A stretch of 64,000 nucleotides of DNA from Acanthaster planci (Eukaryota > Echinodermata > Asteroidea > Valvatida > Acanthasteridae). Each line of letters opens with the position of its first letter. Position 1 is the stretch's first letter. Where the stretch lies: assembly GCF_001949145.1 (NCBI RefSeq), contig NW_019091392.1, positions 953,163 to 1,017,162 of the forward strand, written 5' to 3'. A program made the translations under genes and the position numbers. Shown here piece after piece: positions 1-12,209 of the stretch. The notes below the pieces were generated by a model. It did no database searches. It was not told the DNA's origin and saw nothing but the letters and a program-made list of their open reading frames with translations.

Positions 1-3000
1 CACCATTTTTCTTATTATTTAATGGATGCAGAACCCTCAAGGCAAATTAACTTTTGTCTTTAAAATAAGTTCAAAGATGGCATGACCACTCCATACTCAT
101 TCGTTATTGTTTCCATTCGTAATCTCAAATTCCCTCGTTTCTGACTTCAGTAAAACCGATTTTAAACGTGTTTGTGTCCATCTTTCTGTATGTGTATCAC
201 GAGTGATCTCAACAGGCCTATCACAGCGGTAACATGTTATTGATTCACAGGTACGAATGAAACTCTTACAATAATGGGGTGTCCACTTCACCCTAGGCGT
301 AAATCCTGGGGATTGAGTATGTATTCCCCTACTGTTTGTCCAGGCTATTGAATCACACCCCCGCCCCTTTCGTGGTGAAAAAAACAGTTGATTTAGGGGA
401 GTTTTTCCCAAATGATCATAATGTAATCAGTGGCACTGGAAAATGGAGAAAAATTTTTAAAAGCTAGAAAATCGCCATTTGATTTAAAGTTCAGGGGTTT
501 AAGTACAAATATTAAAGATGTACGTCTGTATCATGAACAGCGCCCCCTCGTGTCCTAGGGCGCGAGCACCCCCTCCTTTTTCTCACGGCTCTCCCCATCT
601 CCCATCAGCCAGCCCCCTGCACAAATTACATCACTGCCACGGTCAGTCCTTCATACCGGAATTACCTTGCAATAATTGCAGGAATTGTTCTCGGCTCGTC
701 TTCACTCACCAGCCCACCTCCACTGGTGCGTTCGGTCCCGGTAACTTGGCCAATGTTAACCATCTCCACCTGAACCGGGTCCCCCACTGAAACATGCGGG
801 CTGTCGTCACCCCATCTTCTAATTTATTGCTTCACCTAAATTGCAGCATGGCTGCCCTCGGAGTCCGCACCCGTGAAGCCTAGCGGGGCGAATGAGTGAC
901 ATCCCCGGGCATCATCACGGCTTTCCCCCCCGGGAGCCGACTTTTCTGAACGCCGCGTCCTCTCAGACGTAATGTGGGAATGAATAATTCCAACATGAAT
1001 GTGTAGCATAAAAAAACAGAAAAGGAAAGCCAAAGCCCCAAATAACTTCTCCGTCCCCCAAAGGAAGCAAAATACAACATGCGTTATCGTACGGACAGGA
1101 TTTGTGGCATGAGAATACAATTTTCTTCACCAAAAGAAAAGCTATTGCAGCTGTTGTGCCAAAATAGTCACAAATATTTTGGGGGAGAACCAGCAACAAA
1201 CTAATTCTGCCAATATGTACCAATTCGTCAACACACGACAATCGAACCTGTTACCGCAACCTGAGTTAAAAATCGAAATTTTCGAAAAACCGGGGTTTTA
1301 TTTTAAAATTCAGCAGAAAAAGAACAGTCCAATGGTAAATAACACTCAGGGTAAAAGTAAGGTGACAGTGTTGACATTCCGGTGGCTTTGCATCTTAATT
1401 TCTGACGTTTCTACATTTCTGACCAAGCACAAATAATGTTATCGTCAAAATTGGTATGAAAGTGACGTTTTTAAATATTTGATCCTGCTAAAATGTAAAT
1501 TAACAGAAGAATTAATCTTTCCAAATAGTACAAAACGCAACAACTGAATTTCTCTTCAATTTTTAACTTTGAACCGTCATAATAGGAAATAGCGGAGTGC
1601 AACTCAATGATCATTTTGTTGTGACGTGTCCAGAGTAACAACTGTTGCCAATTTCCAGAATAAAGCCCGTATCACATTTTGTAAGTGTATCAGAAATTTC
1701 GACGCTAAATCCAAAAGGTATGAAACAGTCGGAGCATGAGCTCGGCAATATTAATCTGTAATTGACTTTACAAACCTCTGGCAACATTCACAAAGGGGCT
1801 TTCGGTGCAACGACTTCGTCGTCTACTGTCAGCGTGTCTCTTGCCTATCTACACTAGAACGAAGACCAAGACCTAGTAGCTCTAGTAGAAACATATTCGG
1901 ATTCAGCCAAACGCTCATGAAAGGGCAAATTTAAATTCGTTTACATACTCCGGTCCCATTTATTTATGATGCACTCTTGAATGGGAAGATGCCAAACTAT
2001 TTTAGAAAGAAAGCACTGCATGCCTAGATATTGAAATGTTTTTTTATGGTCTGAAGTAATAAGTGATGAACTTTCATCCCTACTTTAGATAAGTCATTTG
2101 GAGCGCAGTGCCAGTTGCTCTTTGTATAAACTGTTCACCTTCCTTTGCCCAGATCAAGTAAAATAACCTGTGGTGTTGGACTCATTTTCTATAAAATGGC
2201 TAACTCGCGAATAAGACACTATCAAGACTATTGTCCTTGATGTTTTGACCGTGGACACTCATTTCAAGCATTTCACTCCTCGTCATCGGCCACGCGCCGT
2301 AGAAAGATTCACCAATTCGTGACCGCGATTCGCCTGCTAAGGGGATGGAAGCCTGCTGAACACGCACGGATCCACATCCCAGATGCTCACTGAATTAACA
2401 ACGGGCCTCTCCTATAAATCAAACCACTCTTGGCGCCCGTTCACGGTCAAACGACTTTAATTCAGTCAGTCTACCGTCAATCTGCCAATCTTTTGGTTGC
2501 CCGCGGATTTCTGTAATGAGCGCAAGGTGTCTATAAGACGCGACGGGGTGGGCTTCAATGGTGTCGCTCGGCAGCGGGTACCTCTCTTCGATGCCACATG
2601 CCAATGCTAAAAATCCGCCTTGAGGACAAGGCCACTCGAGGGTTCTATCGAAAATATCAAAATAAAGGAGCAATAAAAAAATGAAAGGTGATTTTTGAGG
2701 AGGCATGTGACTTTCTTTTCTTCCAAATGTGTACACAAAATCCCCCAAATTTAGCCTCACCCTTTAGAAAAGTCATAAAAGGTGACTCATACAAAAACCT
2801 CCTTTTTTGACCCTACCAAAAAAATTACCGGCCTATGAAAAATCAGTCCTAGATCCGTCCCTGATGCTGCGGGTCTACACAAGTAAAGTTATTCAACCCG
2901 GGTGTATATAGGGCGCCCTACCCAACGGAAGCGAAACCAAAAACACTTGATCATTTTGTGCATTATAATAGACGTATCTCTGTCTCAAGGGTATAGTCAG

Positions 3001-6000
3001 AGTATTTTCAAATCCCGCATGATGAACGTTACTGTGGTTTGCTCTGCGCGCTCTCCAAAGTCTCTCAAATAAACGTACGCCATACTCCCCAGTGAAGCGG
3101 TACATTGTCCGTTTTGCAGACAGAAACTGTATGGCTTCTTACTTCGCGCATGTCGAAAAAGCGCCACCATACAAATGTTTGATAATGTCAGTGGGCTGCG
3201 GTCGGGGCGATGTTCACCAACTCGCCCCGGTTCACCGTACTCGTGGACTTGTAAGCTGAGAGCACAAGTTTCTCAACCCTTTCTCAATTCGTTTGTTTCA
3301 GACAGAGCATCAGTATCTGAAATAGGCTAGTCCCTTCACGATTTTTAAAAAATTTCTGGAGGGGATTTGAAGAATTGTACCTATGTATACTACAACACAT
3401 TCTAAATGCAAAAAAGTGAAAAACTCAATCGCAAAAAGAGTAAGGGCCTTATCAATCCTCTCCAAGAGAGTGACGTTTCCACTTTTCCATGGAGCCATGT
3501 AAGGGACAACTCAGAAAAGAGTTGTCCTCTACAATATGACTCTTCTTTTTGAGTGATTTTGACTCTTTTGGAGTGTATTCATTTTTTTTTGGAGTGGATT
3601 TGGGGACTCACTCTTTATGGAGGTGAGTTTTTAATCCCTTTTGCCTTTGGAGACTAGTATGTAACCAATGTGAGGTCTCACACTACTTCCGTTTAAGGCA
3701 GTCAGCATGTGAATTCGTCTCAAACTGTACAAATGACGTTCCGAAATTTTATACATGAAGTTTGGAAACTTAACAAAAAAGTAACCTTTGAAGATATTAG
3801 AAATGCAAAAGATATACTATTTCATTCATCAATCTTTTTTTTCAGCGTTTGAACAAGAAGGATTTGCCCTAACCGTCTCTTCTGTAGTCTCGGTCCCGTC
3901 ATCACTTAGCCGTCTTTCATCTGGCATGATCCCGTGTTGGTAGTCTTCATTCGGACCACAGACGGCGACGTCTTCATTATCCCCAAAAAAGACGTGCGAC
4001 TTGTTTTTGAACACCGGAGTCACGTCTGACTAGCGTCTCCATCAGTGAGAGCCAGCCGCAGGGATGCGTCAAGGGGGCCACCACGCTGCTTGGCTAGGCA
4101 GGCGGTCGTCCCAGGCCAAGTGCATTAACTCTCGATTAGACGGAACGATTTGGGAAAGCTGGACCACTTGGTACTAGTGAAGCTCAGCAGAAGTTTGAGA
4201 GTCTACTATTGTGCAAACGCCACGCACAACTGATTGTTTCAGTATGGTGTATGTGTTTTTCAGGTGTACTTACATGTACTAAAATTTATTTTGCTGAGAG
4301 AGCAACCCAAAAATGTTGACCAAGTGAATTCACTTGATAAGCGGAGGCACTCATTAATGAGTTAAACACTCATAACATGTTACCAAAATGTCAAATTCAG
4401 CGATGCAAGCATTTGGAGGGAGGACATATTGTACAAAAAGTGTATGACGCCAGGAAGACAATCTGGATTCAGAAAGGCAAATGGGCAATCGATTATTGTA
4501 ATAACTAATTCTAATTTTGGTCTTTTGAAATTCAATAACGACAACTGTGAGAAAAAATATGATTTGTTAAGTTTTACATGAATGGCTTATGAATTAGCGA
4601 ACATCAAGATTAATTAAGCATGACAATGCTATATTGTAAAGTACATGTAGTTCGTATTCAATGTTACAGTGTTTGCAATAATGTTTGCGATGAAGTAAAG
4701 GTCAGGTTATTCGGAATCAAAGCATGCAATTCACAGCAGATGGTTTCACTCGGAATGAAAAGGAGTTAGTCCAGTCTGCCAACAGAAGTCTTGGCACGCA
4801 TCAGTGCGTAACGATCTGCTTTTAGATCAACAGTTAGCAATGATGTTAAATCGCTGCATTCCTTTTGCCACACCTTTTTTTCTGCTCTCCCGTTGTAACA
4901 CCAAAGGACTGTACCCTCTATACCCCGATAGGCTCACGCGGAACAGTTGCCCTTCTTGGCACTTCAAATCGGGGTTCTCGGAACCAAAATTTACAGCCTT
5001 ACATACCACAACTTAATTCGACTCAGCAAAATGAAAGTCAGCTAGGTCATCGACCGCTCGGCTCTTAACTCAACTCCTGCCATTCCTGCTGAAAAAAACC
5101 AAAATACTCGTAGTCGTGCACTGGACACAACTAGGCCTACAAATCTCAAGTTCGGTACAGTAGCGTACTGAATGAAGCAGGAGGGGGAGGAATCGGTATC
5201 CGTTCTTTCTCCTGAATCAAAAATCGAGCAAACTAAACATGGCTGCTTGTTGAAATGATGTTATAAAGACACCCCAAAACGACCTCAACAATAAAACTGA
5301 CTGAGAGAGTTTTACCGGACCAGATGCACTTCAGTCAACAGACGGAAAATTTTGTATGTGTGATTTCTGGATGACCTTACTTTTAGAAAGTTTGAAATTT
5401 TGAAAAATCTACAGAAGGAAGAAAAATTGATATTTTAAGGGAGAAAGGATAATGTGGCCTAATATGTGTCGTGGGGGGGGTTACCCAGTGATAGAATGCC
5501 ACGGGATGGAGACTTTGAAAGCAAAGTGGACGTAGTAGTAGATCGGGACATTAAAACAACTGGATTATAAGTTAAAACTAGAAGGTTTATTATGGAACTC
5601 GTTGACACTGTAATAGCGGGATGCAGTGGTGTGTAAGGGAGGCAATTGAACATAGGCCTACGTGCTTGTGAGTATGGACGTGTTCTGTTCCATCTCTGTC
5701 CTGGGAGGTATTGAAAGGGTAAGTGTCTCAAACTGGGACATCTGCTCAACCTCAGGGTTTTTTTCTCCTGCACCTGAAAGAAGCTCGATAGACAGCTTGC
5801 CTGACATCGGCCCAAGGGTCCCGAGGGCGAACACCGGAACGTCTAACGGCTGTCACTCACGGGTGCTTCCCCTCTTGAAAAGGCAAAAAATGGAACATTT
5901 CTAATCAACGATATCGGACAAGCTTATCCGCATATGTCTGAATTTGACAGACGTTAGGCGATCAGTCAAGCATTCCCAGTGACTCAATTTAACCTTCCGA

Positions 6001-9000
6001 TATGGGTATAGGGTGGAACGGTCGCTGTGTGCTGCCGTCTTCCCTCGCTCCCTCACGGGCTGTTTGTCGCATTGATCCGATATGAGCACAAATTGTGTAA
6101 TTCGGGCCTAATTGAAACAAGCGCAGCATGGAGGATAGTCGAGTCACGCAGGTGGTACGGGTTGCCGGTTTCAGGCTTCATCTAGATCAGTTCAGGAAAT
6201 TAGGAATAACGGGGATGGTATAAACAAGTGGCAAATTCAATGACCAAAGTCATGCACGCCAAGGTCAGATACCGCGGTCTTTGCCCATTATGGGAGGGGG
6301 TCGATACCGATACAATAATGTACGTGCGCAGGTATAATGCGCCGTAGAATGTAGAATTTCGGAGTTGGTGAGGACATTTCCAAAAAGGTTAGGGAGGCTC
6401 CACTGCCTATAATATAAAGTCATCTTGTTAGAACCGAAAATACTCGCCCAACAAAAAGGATCTCCTGTAATGAGACACGAACCAAACGATAACCTTACAA
6501 TACAAATTTCATATAAGTATATAATTAGAAATGTATAATTTTATCGTCACTGCTGTCGTGCTGCGTGATATTCCTAAATTTTCTTTATTAAGCTCTTCTC
6601 AACAAGAAAAGAACTATACCATGCCGAAGCACGCTTACTATGCATTGGCGTGCAGAGTTCATTGATGTAAGAATATCTTTGCATACGCACCTTGTTGTTT
6701 CGATCGGTAAATTCCAAGCCATTTCAACCAGCCCGATCTGAAGCATTTAAAAAACAGCAGCTTGCCATATTCACGACCGAAATAGGTCAGCTGTTGAAGA
6801 TCCAATCCAGTTTGCAACGGCCGAATCAATAGTTACGACGCGCTGCTTTTTGTCGTTTTGATTGGGAACACGAAAGCGGGGTGCAGTTGCGTGTATATGT
6901 AGTAGGCCTACGCGTTTTTTTCCCCGTAAAAAGTTCATCAGAATTCGCGTGGTATTCCGGGGCCGAGTGGTCGGCCTGGCCCGCCGCGGGCTGAGTGCTT
7001 GCTACTTTACAACACTTAGCCGATTTCTGCCGCCTCGCTTCACTCGAATAAATGTATCGAGAGCGGCCGACACTTGTTTTTCCCGCGCATAAACAATTGT
7101 TTTATATTCGGCCCGCGTGCATCGCCCGGTCCATTTTAAATTTTACACTGAACAGCAACCATTCCGGCGCTATTTAGAACCTGCACCATTGACTGAAGCG
7201 AATGTTTAACTGCTTCTAGATCACACAGATTCAAACACAGAGACTCCATTTACAGACAGAGGTCTGTTAACCTGAATACTAAATGCCACACATAATAATT
7301 TCGACCAAAACGCCAAATATAACAAGACTGCAAAAGAGAGGTAAGGCGAACAAGCAAAATACTGGAATTCTTGTTAAGTTTTTGCGATTTGGTACAAAAC
7401 CTTAGCCTCTTTGATTTCTTTGCTTACTTAGAATTTGTTGTAAGAGCAAAACGGTAAACAGAATTCGATACTCAGCACGGGGTGTGCAGCAAAACTGACG
7501 CTCAAAAGCGAACACAAAAACACGCAAAGCAGTTAAAACAAAGGGTAAGCCCTGATATGAGAAGGAATTGATTCTTTGATAATTCGTATAATGACTTGAA
7601 TTTGCTTGAAGTGCACAGAGTGTGCCACTGAGGATGAGAAACGGTATTCAGTTAACGAGCGTTGTCTTTTTTTGTAAGTTTGCTACTTGAAAGTTTTATT
7701 TCTGTCTGTGTTTTTTATCCACCGTCATCAGGTAGTATAACCTGAACATAACAGAAATATTTAACCTCAGTATGTTAAGAAAGAAAAAAAAAATTGAAAA
7801 GGAGCATTGCTACCCGATTATAAACACTTTTTGGAATTGACATTAAAATCCTAATTAACAAAATGACTTTTTCTAAATGCGAAAAAAATGTCTCCCCCTC
7901 ATGTATGACGGTGTAACACTGTAAAACTAGGAGGCACACAAAAATCAGCCTGCTTCTTGAAATGCGCGAAGCGCGAAATCGGTCAGCAGGTCGACGAAGG
8001 CCGAAGAAGATTGTGCGGTGATGTCTGCTGAACGCACGCTGGTGTCTATATTGCACTCATTAGAATGTGTGGGTGCTTATGAAGGCCTAGGTGCTTCGGT
8101 GATGTTTTGGGGGATTGTCGTGGTGGACGGGAAACGAACAAGGCTGACGTGTAAGTTCGGTTAATATCGACAGTGAGATGTGAATGCTGATATGTGTATA
8201 ACATCACCCTCTGCGTGTGCAATATTTTCTCCGATGGGCCTCCTAAGCGTAAGTCATTTTTTTCAACACAGAGTGAAAACATAACCTAAAATGGATAGCT
8301 TAGAGAAAAAAAAACCTGACAAAAATTTTCCGCTGGTATACTATCACTTAGAGGGGAAGATGGATTTTACATCTGTAATAAGACCGCCGAATTATTATGA
8401 GTTAAAGACGCCCATCACAATCTAAAGCACACTTATCTTTACTCTGTTTACCAACAGTGGACAACATTTCATACGGGTGGCCAAAGTTCGCTGACATTTA
8501 AAGCCCATCCGCAGTTGGCAACAACTTTTTGGTATACTTTTGCATCATTGGTGTCACAGAGGAAAGCATTTTTATGTGTTTCATTAGTTTAGTCTTTGGA
8601 TTCCTTTGTGAGATTTTCTAACATTTTTGTTTAATGTTTTATTTATGGAGAGCTATATTTTGCCCACAATGACTAAGACGCAGCAAAAAAAAGCCTCCGT
8701 GATTATAAAAAATGTTAAGTATAACAATTCCCCCTCTGACTACGCGGAATGCGGCTGCGTCCTGCCTTTCGGTGGCCATGCATGGGGCTTCACCATAACG
8801 AGCGGTCATTGGTCTAGCGATGGAGGGTCAAGGTTCAGAGATAATTGCCTGGCCAGAAAATGACATAAGATGAAATAAGACAAAGTTAGCAGACAAAATT
8901 ATGCGAATGTATATTCGACACTGACGCTAAAGAGCGCCTTACACAGAGTACCGTCTTAAGAGTGTTGTGAATGCCATACAAAGAACGTCAGTATTAACTG

Positions 9001-10175
9001 ATGATCTATCTGTTTTCTTGTACAAGCAGCCATGGTATTAGGCAAACGCTGTAACATGAGAGGTCCTTATTTGAAGTGTACGCACAAAATGAAATTTATA
9101 CAGCGCATGACTGTAAACAAGCAACATGGTCACGTGATCACTTGAAGTAGGCCTAATATGTAACCCCTTTCTGCGGGTCCGGCATTTAATTGTCATTCAT
9201 ATACGTACGTGCATGCTTGAGCTATGATTCTTAATATACCACCTTCAAGGAACTTGAAGCAAAAAGGAGAATTTTTCAATCTCTTTCTCCGCTTTTGACT
9301 TCTACCCAGCATGCTGTGCGCTTGTTTAATCGGCGTCGTCTGTCCATAGAGTACAGCCAAGACGTGAATCAAATGAAATAATGGTGGAGGACAGTAGACT
9401 TGCAAGCTGTCCTCTAGAAATATGGAATATCTGGATATAATCAAGAAACAGAAATGTGAGGAAGGAACTGCCCAAAAAGTTGAAGCGCCTACAAAATCGA
9501 TAATAAATCTGTCTATGAATGCAGGGAATGAGCATTTCGAAGTCCCCTACCACGCCGTCATTTTGTGCCTCATCACTGTAATAACACACTAGTATCTCTT
9601 GATTAAATAATCGATCGCTACTTCTCTTTGTGTATTACTACAGGGAAAAACACAGCGCGGTATCTCTTGACGTCTGTGTCTTTTGCCAGGACTTCTAAAG
9701 CACAATACGACACTTATAATGTTGATTGGTTTTCAGCCCAAGGCTCCCATTGTAAATATCTCGTAACTCCGGGGACGTTTTGGGCAGCAACATTTCCCTC
9801 TTCGTTTACGTTGTGTACACAGAAAACAGGCACACTGCAAATTATCGACCTTCGATCCATTCACCTTTTGGAAGGAACAGCAAATGAATCCTGCAGACAC
9901 TTGAAAGGGGGAAAAAGAGACTGGTAGCGATCGAAAACAACCGCCTAATTATATCCCATATGCTGCTTCAAAAGTATCGTGTTTGTTCACTCTCAGGAAG
10001 GAGAAAAACACGACAATGTCATAGAGAAAAACAAACAGAAATTTCGTTGAGTTTCGAATGCCCTAAAGAACAACTCTCAAACCTCTCAATGGAATTCTCT
10101 GGCTGAATCGTATTGGCGAGTTTTGGATTTGTTTTGTTTTGTTTTGGTTTTTTTTTCTGTTCAATTTGATACCAG
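1..10175. other. Intergenic DNA with no supported gene
   Basis: I see no credible coding exon here. The open frames are short (at most about 118 codons), lack recognisable domains and fall on both strands at similar density. The stretch holds scattered TAGGCCTA octamers (5132, 5653, 6903, 9148), a G8 run at 5473-5480, GAGT/ACTC-rich low-complexity sequence near 3.5-3.63 kb and a cluster of perfect palindromes at 4321-4382, annotated separately. A GC-rich block near 6.84-7.13 kb has no coding signature. Exons of a gene with very short exons could be missed by eye. Confidence 0.6.
4321..4382. promoter_or_regulatory. Cluster of three perfect palindromes with NK-2-like sites
   Basis: Within 62 bp there are three perfect inverted repeats: CAAGTGAATTCACTTG (4321-4336), ACTCATTAATGAGT (4349-4362) and TAACATGTTA (4373-4382). 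The first presents two CAAGTG half-sites in opposite orientation. CAAGTG is the core recognised by NK-2 class homeodomains such as Nkx2.1 and Nkx2.2. The second has a central ATTAAT suited to homeodomain binding. What is seen is the symmetry; a regulatory role is inference. A chance or transposon-derived origin remains possible. Confidence 0.35.
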
Positions 10176-10183
10176 TATATAAA
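10176..10183 (+). promoter_or_regulatory. TATA box upstream of the GPCR gene
   Basis: TATATAAA lies 67 bp 5' of the GPCR start codon. It would place transcription initiation near 10206-10210 and give a 5' leader of only about 35 nt. I did not see a clear initiator at the expected spot. A T-rich, TTTTG-repeat tract (about 10130-10158) sits just upstream. The assignment rests on motif match and position only. Confidence 0.5.
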
Positions 10184-10242
10184 TGTATGTAACGGTACAG
10201 GAGAGATAGATTGAATCTGTCCAATCCAACTAGAAGTCTCCA

Positions 10243-11235
10243 ATGGCCTCGTACAACACGTCTGATGCCATGCCAGAGCAGGATCCTGGTGTCAATGATG
10301 CCGTAAACAACGCCCTTCTTGATGCAATCAACACCATTATTGCCTGCTTAGCGGTGCTCGGTAACAGCATGGTCATTTCTGTTATGTTGCTCAGACCAAG
10401 GGTGTTCAGCTCCTTTACCAACCGTCTCCTCCTTCACCAGTCCGTCATAGACGCGGTGGCCGGACTATTGTTTTTACTCTTCACTGTAGTTCGAGAGTTT
10501 CCTGTGGTGGTCTCCCGGGAAGGAAACGAATACGACCAGCTGGTCTGCCGCGTTGTGCACTCGGCGTTCTTGCTCTGGTCCGTCAACGTGACGTCCACCT
10601 ATAATCTGGTCATCATCTCCTTGGAGCGGTTCATGGCCACCTGCTACCCGGTGAGGCACCGCAACACCTGGTCCAGGGCTAAGCTGAAGTTTGCCCTGGC
10701 CGCCTCCTGGCTTATCGGCTTCCTCTACGGCTCCCACTTGCTATTCATCTTCGAGCCGCGTCAGGGAGAGTGCCAGCCCGTGGCCATGGGGGTGGGCCTA
10801 CAGGTTCTCTTCGGCGCAGTGGTGGTAGGAATCGAGTACCTGATACCCATGTCCATCATGGTCTACACCTACTCTCGTATCCTGACCAGCCTAAGTATGA
10901 GACCTGGGAACCCTGTCAGCGGCCAGCCGAACTCTTTGAGCAGAGCGAAGAGGAACGTCCTGGTGACGGTGCTGCTGGCCGCCGTTATGTTCGCTGTCTG
11001 CTGGATACCATCCGAACTCACCTACCTCAATGCAGTGTTCTTCGGTGACACCTTTGGCGAGCAGGTCTATGAAGCTTCGACTGGGGTCCTGGCCTGCAAC
11101 ATGTTCGTTAATCCGGTCATTTACTGCTTCATGTACGAGCGCTTTCGAGTTCAACTCAGAGGACTTATCATGAGACGATTCCGAGGGAATCGAGTTGCCA
11201 ACGAGTTAAGTGTTACACTATCCACTGAGCCATGA
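10243..11235 (+). CDS. Class A (rhodopsin-like) G-protein-coupled receptor, intronless, orphan
   Basis: This 330-residue seven-transmembrane receptor is predicted to sit in the plasma membrane and signal through heterotrimeric G proteins. The class A landmarks are all present and in order: a short N terminus with an N-glycosylation site (Asn5), GN in TM1 (Asn41), the TM2 Asp (Asp70), the disulfide pair Cys102 and Cys177, an ERF variant of the DRY motif at 128-130, Trp156 in TM4, Pro202 in TM5, CWIP in TM6 (253-256), NPVIY in TM7 (290-294) and a basic helix 8. The third intracellular loop is short, about 25 residues. There is no signal peptide, which is usual for class A. The complete frame in one exon, with TATA box and stop codon, indicates an intact gene, perhaps of retrocopy ancestry. 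Start choice: first ATG after the TATA box, G at +4. The ligand cannot be told from sequence; a peptide or small amine are both possible. Ambulacrarian genomes are known for large expansions of such single-exon receptors. Confidence 0.93.
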   Translation: MASYNTSDAMPEQDPGVNDAVNNALLDAINTIIACLAVLGNSMVISVMLLRPRVFSSFTNRLLLHQSVIDAVAGLLFLLFTVVREFPVVVSREGNEYDQLVCRVVHSAFLLWSVNVTSTYNLVIISLERFMATCYPVRHRNTWSRAKLKFALAASWLIGFLYGSHLLFIFEPRQGECQPVAMGVGLQVLFGAVVVGIEYLIPMSIMVYTYSRILTSLSMRPGNPVSGQPNSLSRAKRNVLVTVLLAAVMFAVCWIPSELTYLNAVFFGDTFGEQVYEASTGVLACNMFVNPVIYCFMYERFRVQLRGLIMRRFRGNRVANELSVTLSTEP

Positions 11236-11966
11236 ATGACCTACGTTTGTAAATATTATCGTTCGCAGACAGTTGGCAAGTAGTTGAAAACAATCCCTGA
11301 AAAAAGTATGGAAAATAGTCGATTTTTGCGGATGAAATAGTTAAGTATTTCAGAGGAACTCTTTAAGAACTGGAGTTACAACTTCCGCCAATCGCCCGGT
11401 GCATATATGTGGCCTATAGTCACATTGTGTAGTTTCCTTGTTTTTACCCACACGCATCGTAGCGGTAGTGTAAAAAGTACCATTTAAAGACATATTCCAT
11501 GTTGCAACTGAATGATATTTTGGGTTGTGCGTTTTTCTATGTTCTGCATAACGGTAACCCGTTTGAAGATTGTTGTAGATCTCAATACGTTGAAGCTAAT
11601 TCTAATTACAGAATGGTTGAAAAAATATCCTTCTTTGTGTCGGAATTTTCGTGCTTAACTGAACATAGCTACAGATATCCACCCAGGCAACGTAAAGTGG
11701 TACCTCGCAATTTGGAATTTATTTTGATTTGGACGTCTTGGTACCGATCACAGGCTAGTCTGATAATATTCACGGACACCTTCCTGTATGCCTCCATCTA
11801 TTACTTAGTAGAAGTGTGTACCACCGAGACGTTCAACCATTTAGTCCGATTTATTTCCACTTGTCATTAATAGAACTGACCAAAGCTAACTATTTGGCAC
11901 TTCACTAGAGTATTTACGGACTCGCTACCTCCTGTTGCTTGTGGAATCAGCACTGTCATGTGTTAT

Positions 11967-11972
11967 ATTAAA
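11967..11972 (+). terminator. Possible polyadenylation signal of the GPCR gene (ATTAAA)
   Basis: ATTAAA, the commonest variant of the AATAAA signal, occurs about 730 nt after the GPCR stop codon. It is followed by a T/G-rich stretch (TTTTGGG...GGTTGGT near 12000-12015) that could act as the downstream element. No AATAAA was seen before about 13.0 kb. This is a motif-only assignment. Confidence 0.25.
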
Positions 11973-12173
11973 TGCTTAATTAATATTCTTCAGTCTAGTT
12001 TTGGGACGGTTGGTCAAATACACATTATTAACGAGTTAAATGATATCTCTGTTAAAATAACCATAAAGGAATCACACATAAAATATAAAGACTGTTTATT
12101 GTTACACACGTAGCTCATACATACGACCTCAGATTTCAGACATGATTTCTTGAAATGCTTATACATTCTTCCT

Positions 12174-12209
12174 AAACTGTAGCTAGATGTGAAACTGTAG
12201 CTAGGTGTG
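12174..12209. repeat. 18-bp tandem duplication
   Basis: The unit AAACTGTAGCTAGATGTG is repeated immediately with one mismatch (A to G), giving two copies. This looks like a local slippage or duplication event with no obvious function. Confidence 0.8.

Noticed and set aside
10474-11154. Antisense and off-frame open frames within the GPCR gene
   Set aside because: They are shadows of the conserved 330-residue receptor and have no features of their own.
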